A DNA stretch of 64,000 bases, from NCBI RefSeq assembly GCF_963662255.1, contig NC_085060.1, forward strand, positions 4,961,630-5,025,629, in the 5' to 3' direction. The notes below the pieces were generated by a model. It was given only the letters and a program-made list of their open reading frames with translations. It ran no database searches and had not been told where the DNA came from. This stretch comes from Cinclus cinclus. Taxonomy: Eukaryota; Chordata; Aves; Passeriformes; Cinclidae. Below, in pieces: positions 48,463 to 58,318 of the stretch (positions within the stretch are counted from its first letter, which is position 1; every line of letters begins with the position of its first letter). The translations under genes were made by a program, and so were the position numbers.

Positions 48463-48575
48463 TCGTGGTTAGTGCACTGCATAAGGATTAGGAAAACTGA
48501 GTTTTTCTGGTCTGCTCTGGGCTCCTTTCAAAATGCCTTTGAGTCAGACCCTTAAATGTATGGGAGAGTCTATTT
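48463..48575 (+). mobile_element. MIR/CORE-SINE relic
   Basis: TCGTGGTTAGTGCACTGC, then AGGATTAGGAAAACTGAG, then TCTGGTCTGCTCTGGGC and GAGTCAGACCCTTAAATGTA follow the order of the MIR family: tRNA-like 'GTGGTTAGAGCACTGG', 'AGGAGTCAGGAGACCTGGGTT', 'TCTGCC', 'GGGCAAGTCACTTAA'. It is strongly diverged, as expected of an element inserted before the amniote radiation. Assigned from memory of the consensus; no alignment was run. Confidence 0.5.
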
Positions 48576-48631
48576 TTTGCTAAAACTGGAGCATATGCAT
48601 GGAAGATGCAGATTCTTGGAACCATCTAGGG

Positions 48632-48688
48632 TTGTTGTTTTCTATTTGTTTTTTGTTGTTGCTTTTTTTTTGTTTGTTTGGTTTTTTT
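48632..48688. repeat. T/GT-rich simple sequence
   Basis: GTTGTTGTTTTCTATTTG and T9-GTTTGTTTGG form a T-rich tract next to the MIR relic. Simple sequence only. Confidence 0.7.
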
Positions 48689-49237
48689 ATGATTTTGTTT
48701 TCCAGTAAATCAGAGCAACAGGAGGCTATCCTAGAAATAGTTCTGCTCTGACCCTTGTAGAGGTGTTATGACCAAAAGTATGTTCAAATAGGAGAGATCA
48801 AAAGAGAAAATCAGTCAGATTGGAGAGGATTTGCATGCAAATAGCTGTGTGTTAGGCATCTGGACCAGGTTCCTCTGCTGAATGACAGGCAGCAAACCTG
48901 TCATTAATCATTTTGAATTGCTCAGTTTGTTCAGACTCTTCAGTTTAGGAGATGGCATGCAGTTGATGTGAATGTTTGAAGATTTTCTGGGTAGAAGATG
49001 GCCTTGGGATTTTTTTAAGAGGTCTCAGGTACAGCAGATACCCTTCTGAAACAACACAATGCATGGAGAGGTTTCTAAAGTTTAAATAAACATGTAACCT
49101 CAAGAGTTTGTCATCCAAACTGAAGTTACAAACTTCCCTGCATTCATTAATGCTTTGTAGCTGTGTTTAGTCATCCAATGTTCAAATTAAGGATTTCTTG
49201 TCACAGCAGAAGCTTGCAGTCTGGGAACACGGTCCAG
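48689..49237. other. CpG-free unique spacer
   Basis: By my count there is no CpG dinucleotide between 48601 and 49200, which makes a sharp contrast with the following segment. No other feature seen. Confidence 0.6.
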
Positions 49238-49795
49238 GGGAAGCGGAGCATGACTAAAACTCTGGCAGACAGATTATTGGCTGCTGGTGGCAGGAGGAAG
49301 TCTCTAAACTAAGAACCCTCAATAAACAGAGACAGCCTGTACACGGCTGGGGCCGGGAGACTGGAAGCTCCTGAACCTCAGCTGCTGGCAGGAGTGAAAG
49401 CCTAAGAGCTACGGCCGAATGTTTCTCCACTCAGACCACGGATTTTTGATCCTGACGCACAGCAGCTAAAATAAACGCTGGAATAGGCAATCAGCTCATG
49501 ATTGCATGCCTGCTGGAGATCTCAATCACGTCTGCAGGAATCAGCCAGTGGTGATGGATAGTTATGTGCCCTCTCTGTGGGATCTAAGCCACGGTGCCTT
49601 CAAACGAGCTGCTTGAATCCCCTCCGAGTCAGGGAGAGAGTACCAGCCATGCCAGCATTTCCCTGCTGATCTGTAGCAGCTTTTGAGGTGGTGCTGAAAG
49701 TAGCTCTGCCTCATTCAAAAAAAGGGAAATGGAGGCCTGGAGAAATCCTTTTGTGCCTGGTGTCTTGACTTACTGAGGAGGCATTTGGGAGAGTG
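49238..49795 (+). other. CpG-rich segment, candidate non-coding or 5' exon
   Basis: I count 13 CpGs between 49238 and 49625 against none in the 600 bp before it. The segment has ordinary GC with exon-like composition and ends, further on, in GAGAGTG followed by the consensus donor GTGAGT at 49796-49801. No long open frame runs through it; the longest ATG frame near 49250 is about 20 codons. A first exon, lncRNA exon or conserved regulatory element retaining unmethylated CpGs would all fit. There is no TATA box or clear start site. The direction is inferred only from the donor. Confidence 0.35.
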
Positions 49796-50103
49796 GTGAG
49801 TGAAGGGAAGGAGGCTGCAGAAATTTTTGGCTGAGCCAGTGCTGTGGAAACCTGAGGTTTTTGGTACAGCATGTAAAAGCACATTGTAGCAATTTGTACA
49901 GATAAGCTGTTCCATTTGTACTGTAATGGTAGATGGCAGCAAAATGCAACAACTGCTAAATTTCAGGCCCAAACTCTTGATAGTTTTCTTGTCCTTCTGG
50001 AAATTTTGAAACACTCCAAAAAGAGTTTTTATTGTAGCTGACATGAGGCAGCACAGGGTGAAAATTCTCCTTAGGCTTTTATATACAAGAAGATAGACCG
50101 ATT

Positions 50104-50150
50104 AAAAAAAAAAAAAAAAAACAAAACAAAAAAAGCCAACAAAACAACAA
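50104..50150. repeat. A-rich tract
   Basis: A run of 18 A followed by CAAAACAAAAAAAGCCAACA and similar. It looks like a poly(A) tail or simple expansion, but no retrogene body is recognised to its left. Confidence 0.65.
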
Positions 50151-50242
50151 TCTGAAAAGAATCAGTCATCTTAATTAACCCTGGGCTTGCTATCAGTCTG
50201 CAGGAATTGCAGTAACTGTGCTTTAGCCTCGCCTTTCTCTAG

Positions 50243-50465
50243 GAAGATTCAGCCGCTTCTCCTTCCCCTGCGTGCCATGGCTCTGGGGTGTTGGGCCACA
50301 GACCGCTCTGTCCCCGACAATGTTAAATCAGTAAATTGGTTCTGTGGTCAGTAGCAAGTGCCCACTTACTTGTGAGAAGTTCAGTGTTAGCGACACAAAC
50401 CAGAAAGTAACATATATTTCAGCTTCGTACCCATAAATGTTGCTGCTGACCTCCTGGTCTCACGT
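50243..50465 (+). other. Second CpG-bearing segment, candidate exon
   Basis: It is preceded by GCCTTTCTCTAG, an acceptable splice acceptor, and followed by GTAAGA (50466-50471), a good donor. Eight CpGs lie inside, the first at about 50272. A Kozak-like GCCATGG starts a frame that closes after about 28 codons, and no frame is open throughout. If it is an exon it is more likely 5' UTR or lncRNA than coding. It lies 448 bp after the donor of the previous candidate. Confidence 0.3.
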
Positions 50466-50471
50466 GTAAGA

Positions 50472-51779
50472 AATCAATGCTGCCTTCATTAATTGGGAAA
50501 TGGTTGTGTTTTGTGATTTCCTGAAGGACCTATGAAAGTTTTATGCCAAGAGAAGGTGGTGCTCTGCTTGTAATTGAATTCCTGGTGAATTATTTAATTC
50601 GAAATATCGTAGAGTTAAGCAGTCCATAAACCACATTTTCCAAACTGATCTTTCAAAACAACAACAGATCTCATCTGTAGATTGCAGCACGCTAGTGCTG
50701 CAATACAAATGTGTCTGCAGAACAAGTAATGGCACAACTGCTTGGACAAATGCACCTTCCCAGACATGCTGAAAGAAATATGCGTAGGGAATTGGACAAC
50801 AAATATAGACAGAAAGCAATCTTTCACATCATTAGAAATGCACGCTTTCTGTGTTTTGTTATTTTAGTCAGATTGTGAGTCTGCATAATTAGAAAGAGAT
50901 TTGCAAAGATATGAAATAACCAAAATAAATTAGGTGAAGAGACAAAAATGGAAAAGAAACAGTCTTGATTTAAATAATAATTTTTTCTCATAGTTTGGGT
51001 AATTTACTGAGGCAAATTATACGATAAACACATTATACTGATTTCTTATGTACTAGAATTTTTCTTCTGGGATTTGCTAAATGTTTGTGTATTCCTGTCC
51101 TGCAGCATACAGAAATATTTAAGAATATGCTGCAGCACTGACATCTTTCCTGTTGCTGTTATTTATCATTTATATTACACTAATATCTATTGCCTGTCCT
51201 CTGATACAGTTGCAGGGAATGTTTCAAATCTAGCCCCTAACAAAAATATAGAATCCAAGGAGAATTTGATGAAAATTGAAGTTTTTTTATAGCAAATGAG
51301 ATTTTGCAACCATTTATTTTTGCTTATCACCAACCCTCTTTCTCTGGAAAACAAACCATATGGTTTTCAGCTTTCAAGAAAGATGCAGACAGACTCTGTT
51401 GTGGCAGATTGCCTCCAAAAAATTGTCCTCAGGCTGGCTCAACATCGTTGATAATCAGTAGCACTCTCAGTTTACTCCACAGTGAGGCATGTCTGGTTTA
51501 GTTGAGTTTGAACATTTGTACAATTATTTCTTGTTGTTTTTTTCTGGACTCTGACTCCCCAGATTTATATGTGTGTCCTTGAGTCAGTCATTCCTGCTGT
51601 CCAGGCTATGTAAAAATAGCAGTTAAAGGTTGTTTTGCTACATTAGAAAAAAAATTTCTCAGTGGCACAGGAGCCTGTTTGGCTGTGGGTAGTCATGGAG
51701 CTGAGCAGAGCCAGGATGAGCCTGAAGAATTGAAATATAAAGGAAACAGGAAAGATCCTCAATTGGCTTTGGCATTTGT
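50472..51779. other. Unique sequence, no gene seen
   Basis: A few CpGs persist to about 50850, after which the sequence is AT-rich and featureless. Confidence 0.55.
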
Positions 51780-52600
51780 ACTTCATGTTCCTGGCAGACT
51801 TCTTTGGTGGGTTTTTATTTCATAGTTCTTCCAATTTAGTTGTTTCACTGTTTATTTTTTTGGTGAGTTTTGGTGTTATTATTGGCTCATTTGTGCTATT
51901 GTTGCAACATTGAGGAGGATTTTTGCATTTTTTGTGTTTTTCTTAGTTTTTTTTTTTTTCATGGCTTTTCTTGCTTGCATTATGGCACTATTTTTATCAT
52001 GGTGCTTTCTTTGCATTTTTTTGTGCATTTTTAGCTTTTATTGGTGAAATCAATTTGTAATTTTATTTTTTTTTACTTTTTCAGTTTGTCTTTTTTCTGA
52101 AGTTTTTCAGATTATAGAAGTTTTTCTCACATTTGTTTTCTGTTGGGGGTTTCTTTGGGGTGGCTTTTCTGCGGGAATTCTGGAGGGGAGTTACTATTAT
52201 TTGTATTTCATTTTCTGCTTTTTTGGAACTTATATTTCTCCTCATTGCATTTTCTTTTAGTGTTTAAAAATATTAAAAATATTTTCCCCTTTTGGACACA
52301 TAAATATATTTTGAATATCTTTGAGTGGATTTGGCATTTAATGGTGTTTTTCATTATTTGACTGTTTTGGTGGTTTGGGGCATCCTTGGCTGTTTTTTGA
52401 CATTTTGATACTTTTTTGCTTTTCTTTTGGTGTCATTTTTGGTGCATTTACTAGTGGATTTGGAACTTCTTGATATTGTTTTGGTGGGGTTTTGTGTGGA
52501 TTTTTTACTTTTTATGTGTTATTTTTTTAGCATTTCAGGGTATATTTCAGCATACTGGGCTATTTTTTGGCCATTTTTTCCCCCCTGCAATGTCTTTGCC
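51780..52600 (+). repeat. T-rich low-complexity tract, about 0.8 kb
   Basis: The + strand is dominated by T with G as the next most frequent base. Phrases such as TTTGCATTTTT, TTTGGTG and TGGCATTT recur at irregular spacing. In 52381-52440, 36 of 60 bases are T by my count. There is no constant period, so it resembles a decayed tandem array of roughly 10-14-bp units or a long degenerate poly(T). It ends within about 20 bp of the first CR1-like or GC-richer sequence at 52610. Confidence 0.75.
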
Positions 52601-52609
52601 ATCTTGACA

Positions 52610-54419
52610 GTGCAGATGATAATTATTTAGGGGACAGTGGTGAAGGCCTTTGTGAGGCAGCACTGTGGGGCTGCTTCTCTGGGACTGGACAACATCCCTT
52701 CTACAGTTCAGCCCTTTGGAGAGAGGAACTAAAACCAATTGTCATGCAAATAAGTGATGCTGGATTCTTTGCTGATGAGAAAAAATAATGGAGCCTGAAC
52801 CTGTATGCAATTCCAGTCTGATTCCCCCCAAAAAGTGCCTTGAAACCTGAGAGCGTCCCAGCTCTATTAAATGCTTTTGGAAGGCTCTGGAACACACACA
52901 GCCTCTGGCAAGTAAAACATTTTTCTGGGCTCAGAGGTGTCTCCTCATGGGTTATGAAGGAGCTGGCAGATGAGCTTGTGAAACCACTCTCCATCATTTA
53001 CCAGCAGTTCTGACTCACCAGGGAGGTCCCAGGGGCCTGGAAGCTGGCCAGTGAAGAGAGGCTGACCACAAGAAAGGCTGAAAGGAGAATCCAGGAAACT
53101 ACAGGCCAGTCAGCCTGACCTCAGTACCAGGTAAGGTTATGGTGCAGATCATCTTGAGTGTCAGCACGCTGAACTTAGAGGATGGCCAGGGTACCAGGCC
53201 CAGCCAGCATGGGTTTAGGAGGGGCAGGTCATGTTTGACCAACCTGATCTCCTTTTATGACCTAGTGACCTGTCTGGTGGGTGCAGGAAAGGCTGTGGAT
53301 GTTGTGTACCTGGACTTCAGCAAGGCCTTTGACACTGTCTCTGACAGCAAACTCCTGGAAAAGCTGGCAGCCCGTGGCTTGGACAGGAGCACTCTTTGCT
53401 GGGTTCAGAACTGGCTGGATGGCCGAGCCCAGAGAGTGGTGGTGAATGGTGGGGGCAGTCATCAGTGGTGTCCCCCAGGGGTCTGTGCTGGGGCCAGTAA
53501 CTTCACTGATGATCTGGATGAGGGGATTTGCAAATGACACCAAGCTGGGAGCATGTGTCAATCTGATGGAGGGCAGGAGAGTTCTGCAAAGGGACCTGAA
53601 CAGGTTGGATGGATGGGCCAAGTCCAATAAGATGAAGTTTAACAAGTCCAAGTGCTGAGTTCTGCACTTTGGCCACAATAACTCCCTGCAGTGCTACAGG
53701 CTGGGGACAGAGTGGCTGGAGAGTGCCCAGGCAGAAAGGGACCTGAAGGTACTGGACACCTGTCTGAACATGAGCCAGCACTGTGCCCTGGTGGCCAAGA
53801 AGGCCAATGGCCCCTGGCCTGTGTCAGGAATGGTGTGACCAGCAGGAGCAGGGAGGTCATTATTCACCTGTACTTGGCACTGGTGAGGAGACACCCTGAG
53901 TCCTGCTGTGACACCTGCTGTGCCCAGTTCTGTCCCCTCAGTTTAGGAAGGATGTAGAGACACGTGAGTGTGTTCAGAGGAGGCCACAAGGCTGGTGAGG
54001 GGCTTGGAACACAAACCCTGTGAGGAACAGCTGAGGGAGCTGGGGTTGTTTAGTCTGGAGAAAAGGAGACTCAGGGGTGACCTTATCACTCTCTGCAGCT
54101 CCCTGAAAGGAGGGTGTAGTCAGGTGAGGTTGGTCTCTTTCTCCAGGCAGCACAGACAGAACCAGAGGACACAGTCTTAAGCTACACCAAGGGAAATTCA
54201 GGTTAGACGTCAGAAAGAAATTCTTCACTGAAAGAGTGATTGGGGAATGGAATTGTCTGGCCAGGGAGGTGGTGGAGTCACCATCCCTGGAGGTGTTTTA
54301 ATAGAGACTGCATATGGCACTCAGTGCCATGGTTTAGTTGATGAGGTGTTAGCTCATAGGTGGACTAGATGATCTTAAAGGTCCTTTCCAACCTAGTTAA
54401 TTCTGTGATTCTGTGATTC
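52610..54419 (+). mobile_element. CR1 LINE, long but inactivated
   Basis: The body holds reverse-transcriptase coding sequence (see the pseudogene entry) and ends with a 3' UTR: GGTGGACTAGATGATCTTAA near 54359, GGTCCTTTCCAACCTAG, then two and a half copies of ATTCTGTG up to 54419. That tail is the hallmark of avian CR1. Similarity is clear from about 52950 (KELADE...IIYQQ-type translation). The part 52610-52950 is GC-richer than its left flank and may be the more decayed 5' portion or another sequence. A full CR1 is about 4.5 kb, so the copy is 5'-truncated as usual. Confidence 0.9.
52950..54330 (+). pseudogene. CR1 reverse transcriptase (ORF2) remnant
   Basis: In one frame (53139-53537) the translation shows GFRRGRSCLTNLISFYDL and then DVVYLDFSKAFDTV, the RT motif carrying the first catalytic Asp. 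The reading shifts by one base before 53464, where SGVPQGSVLGP (motif B) lies in the next frame. About 15-20 codons that normally follow are reduced. The catalytic FADD motif at 53527-53538 reads FAND, so the first Asp of the pair is lost (AAT). A TGA stop follows FNKSKC at 53656. Downstream, [13 protein letters not shown] sequence and [15 protein letters not shown] (near 54043-54090) continue with further frameshifts. It cannot encode an active enzyme. The parent protein copies CR1 RNA into the genome by target-primed reverse transcription. Confidence 0.9.
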
Positions 54420-57400
54420 ATCTCTTGTATGGCTCTCAGAAGAGGTCTTTACCCTCTCTCAGTCACAGTGTCCTGTCTTAGAGGATTCCTAAAAAGCTTG
54501 GAAAAATGCTGTGGAGTCTCTGAAACAGTCACACTCTGGGTACCGACACTTCTGGCATGAATTTCTCAAGCCACAGGAGGAATTTTGCCCTTGTAAAAGC
54601 ATCTGCTTTAGTTCTGTACTGCTGTCCCACAGACACCAGAGGAGGTGCACTGGTGTGCTCTCATGCACGGCATCCATTTGGCTGGGAGGTTCCCTGGGGC
54701 TGTGTGCAGCTCCTGTGGCAACCAGGGGATTTTACTGAAAAGCTTGGTCTGATAATAGCTTTTGTAACCCTGAGGGTCATAATTTGACAGGACACACTGT
54801 GCCAGGCAGTGCTCAGGCATGGTGGAGCTACATTTGCAATTAAATTGAGCTGGCTAAAATGGGAACCTCTCTTGCATGCACAGCAGAGAGAAGGGTTCTC
54901 CGAAGCCAGCTGGGATTGCCCATCTTTTTCACCCATGAGCCTAATTTTCAGTATCAATGTACAAATGATCGCAAGAAAGGGGGACTTGGGACCCCAGGAG
55001 GGGATGACATTTGAGTGTGAAGTTCAAGCAGCACAGATGTGAAATGCTTTAGGATCCCAAACCAAGGGCCTGATTTTAAATGTAAACCTGCCCCGTAGGA
55101 GGTGGGAAGTATAGTGAAGGTCTATGGAGTACAATATTTAGGCCCTCTCAGTGAAGAAATCTGTCTGCACCATCTGGGTAGGATCTGCCTGCACCATCCC
55201 CTGCGACTGATCCCTGTGGCCATCAGCCCCCTCGCTGTGAGGGATTGTGGCCAGTGCGAGCTTTGATGGCCTAAAGGGACAGCCCTTGATGTCCAAGTCT
55301 CCAAGCTGTGTTTCCAGTGGGATGGCAGAATGCAGCCTGGGTTTCCAAACCTTAATTAAATGCCCAATGAACTGGAACAACAAAATAGCAGCTGAAGATG
55401 ATGCAGGTTTGTCCTCTATTTTTTTTTTTTTTTTTGTTTGTTTTTTTTTTTTAAATGACAGATAGGAGCCACAATTCTCTAAGGGCATGTGATAACCAAA
55501 TGACAATGTGAGACTTCCTTCTGTTGTGGAACAGTTGTCTACAAAAATTCACCCATGATTTCACTGATTGTTTTAGAGAGCTAGATAAACACATTAATAA
55601 TACAAATGATAGTTAGAATCCTTTGTGACCCGCTGAGTTTAACCACTGGGTGTTGCATTCATGTCCTAGCAATTTATTAAATAATGTTTTCCCACCTTGA
55701 AACTTACTTTATTGTCCCAAATAATCTGTTTGATATGGTTGTTTCAGTTGCTCAGCTGGCTCTTGCTAGTGTAATTTAACATTTTCATTAGTTCAGTAGA
55801 AGAAAGAATTTAAGTATTTTTATGTTTCAAAGGTGTGATGTGTGTCATGGTGGGAATCAGGTAGGAATTGCTATTGTTTAATGAATACTTTATGGATTCT
55901 TTAAAGTAATTACATAGTGTAATGAAATTATTTGAAATTCAGTTTCCAACTTTGTTTCCTCAATAAACTTAATTTGATCTTTGGGTAGGGAATAAGTTTC
56001 TTTCAGTTAAGCCCTCTGTAGGCAGAATAGAGAACATGTCATTTGCACATAGGTGGCTTGGGACTTCATGGGAAAGAAAACCAAAGGGCTTCCTTGTTTT
56101 GATCTATTCTCTGTTTCATGGCTTGTGTTCAGCATGATGAAACTACATAAATGCCATCAAATACTCACTGAATTAGCTTATTTAAAATATTTTCCAATAA
56201 TTTATTCTGCAGCTGTTAACAGTAGACTCTCAGGTGAAACAATGCTTGGGCTCAATTTCTCAACAGGAGTTTCTGTTTGCCACAGTCATGAAAGGACATG
56301 CTCCCACAGATAATTCTGCACATCTGGGGATTCAAACATAAGCTAAATATATGTAGAGGTTAATGAATTAACTCTTACTGAGGCAAACTGACATGGAACT
56401 CAGTGACCACTTGGTTATTAATGTAACACTTTTGCTTTGGCCATTTCTGGCCCTTTTTTTCACCCTCTTTTTGGGAGAATTCAAGTTGGTACTTCAAGAA
56501 TTCAAAGATTCCCAATCTTTTTATTATTTTTCCTGGGTAAAAAAGTAAATTATTTCTAGCTTTGATTATGTCCGAGTTTTCCCTGTTTGCTAGTAGGCCG
56601 TCTCAATTACATAAATCTTCTTTTGCAGCAATTTCATTACAGTTCCTTAGAGGACCCTGTTCTGGCACAGACCACAGCCCATGGCCCAGCAAGTCACACA
56701 GACCACTGGACCTCTGCACTGGTTCTGTGGTTGGCCTAAAAGGTTATAAAAACTAACCAGCTCTGTGTTTACCATCATTTAGGGTAAAAGAGAACTTTAT
56801 TTGGGAAATCCAGAACAGAAGCTCAGGAAATTACAGAATTGAAAGCCCCTAGTCTCTGACTTAAAGCATGGACACAGGTGTGGAGATGGAATTAAACATA
56901 TGTTCTGATGTTTTAGAGTTTCCTTCTTTTCCTGCATGGAATTATGAGTCACCTCTGAGTCCTCACTGTGCAGTGTCTGAACCTGAAGTCTTGGTTCAGG
57001 TCCATCCTCTCACTGTGCTTAGAAGTAAATAAATAAATAAAAAATAATGACTTATTGAAATGGTTAGGAAGCCTGAGCCAATAGTTAAGCAGTCAAGGTC
57101 TGAGTATATCACAAAATGTCAGAGAATGAACTGCATTTCTGAAGGATGGAACCAGCAGCAGAGTATGTGGTCTCTCTGAGGAGCTGACCAGTTAATTACT
57201 GCAAAGCCTGTACCTTCACTTCCAGAAAAAGGAGTGCTTGTAAAACACTTCAGTACAAAGAGTCCAGCTTTTTCATGGAAAATTAAATAATCATGCTGTA
57301 AGGGAAGATGGCTTCTTTAATTTTTTTAACTTTTTTTTTTTCTTTAAGAATTTTAAGTAGGCAGCCCAAATGAATATGTTCTCTAATTCAAGTCTTAAAA

Positions 57401-58140
57401 ATGAGACTGTGCTCAAGATGGACCATAAGAGAATGCAACCTGCCAGCTTAATTAAGTTTCTGGAAAGCTTCTGGGCAAAATTAATATATGTGGATGAAAG
57501 CCAAAATCAGCCTGACTGAACAGATTTTAGCTAGCACACCACAACTCTGAGAAACATAGGGACCTTAAAGTATGCAGCCTAGCAATACTAATTACAGTGG
57601 TTAGAGAACTGTCTATCCTTTTTGTGGATGCCAATCTGCATTTATTGTTGTTTATGTCTAAGCCAATATGGTTATCAGAACAATCTTAGAGTTAAATTAA
57701 AAAATTAGAAAATGATTTGCCATCATTTTCTGCTTCAAACTCTTATTAAATAGCAGTTGATGAAAACAGAATGCTAGAAATAACCTGAGTGTGAAACCGA
57801 ATTAGTTCATAATGCAATATAGGCCTGAGATATTAATGTGCTTTATGAACATGAACTCCTAACTTGGCCTTTATTTTTAACTAGAAAAGGATCTCTGCAT
57901 TAAACACTTTCTTAGTCTTGTCACCAGACACTGTTCCAGAACATTTGGAGCCTTTAGCGGTGCTTTGTGTAGGCTGAATTCACTTGCCACAATGAGGAGA
58001 AAATGCAAAATCCTCTGCTCTTTGATCCTCTAATTCTCCATGTCCATGCTTTGCCACGGTGATATCTCTAGTTCAGTCCTGTGTACTCCACAGGACTTTA
58101 ATTTGCAGCATTATAATGGAGGTAATATGGCAAAGATAGG
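54420..58140. other. Unique sequence, no gene seen
   Basis: No coding exon recognised. GC-richer parts at 54490-55040 and 55160-55350 have short open frames (up to 98 codons) without known domains. Simple sequence includes a T tract with a GTTTG interruption at 55419-55452 and an (AAAT)n patch at 57025-57048. Confidence 0.55.
55419..55452. repeat. T tract
   Basis: T17-GTTTG-T13, bounded by ATAAATG-type sequence on the right. Read on the other strand it would be a poly(A) tail, but no retrogene or SINE body can be recognised to its left. Confidence 0.75.
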
Positions 58141-58318
58141 TCACAGAACCACAGAATCAGCTGAGTTGGAAGGGACCCACAAGGATCATCGAGTCCAACT
58201 CCTGGCCCTGCACAGGACAGCCCCAGGACTCACACCCTGTGTCTGAGAGTATTGTTCAAATGCTTCTTGAGCTCTGCCAGGCTCGGTGCTGTGACCACTG
58301 CCCTGGGGAACCTGTGTT
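58141..58318 (-). mobile_element. CR1 LINE 3' end
   Basis: TCACAGAACCACAGAATCAG, then GAGTTGGAAGGGACCCACAA, then GGATCATCGAGTCCAACTCC is the reverse complement of the CR1 3' UTR and its 8-bp tail. Further in, the - strand translates to VVTAPSLAELKKHLNNTL, the C-terminal end of the CR1 ORF2 protein (58249-58302 approximately). The copy is 5'-truncated at about 58318, where similarity stops. It is better preserved than the 9.3 and 33.2 kb fragments. Confidence 0.85.

Noticed and set aside
50104..50150. Poly(A) tail of a processed retrogene
   Set aside because: The sequence to the left does not translate to any recognisable protein, and no target-site duplication is visible.
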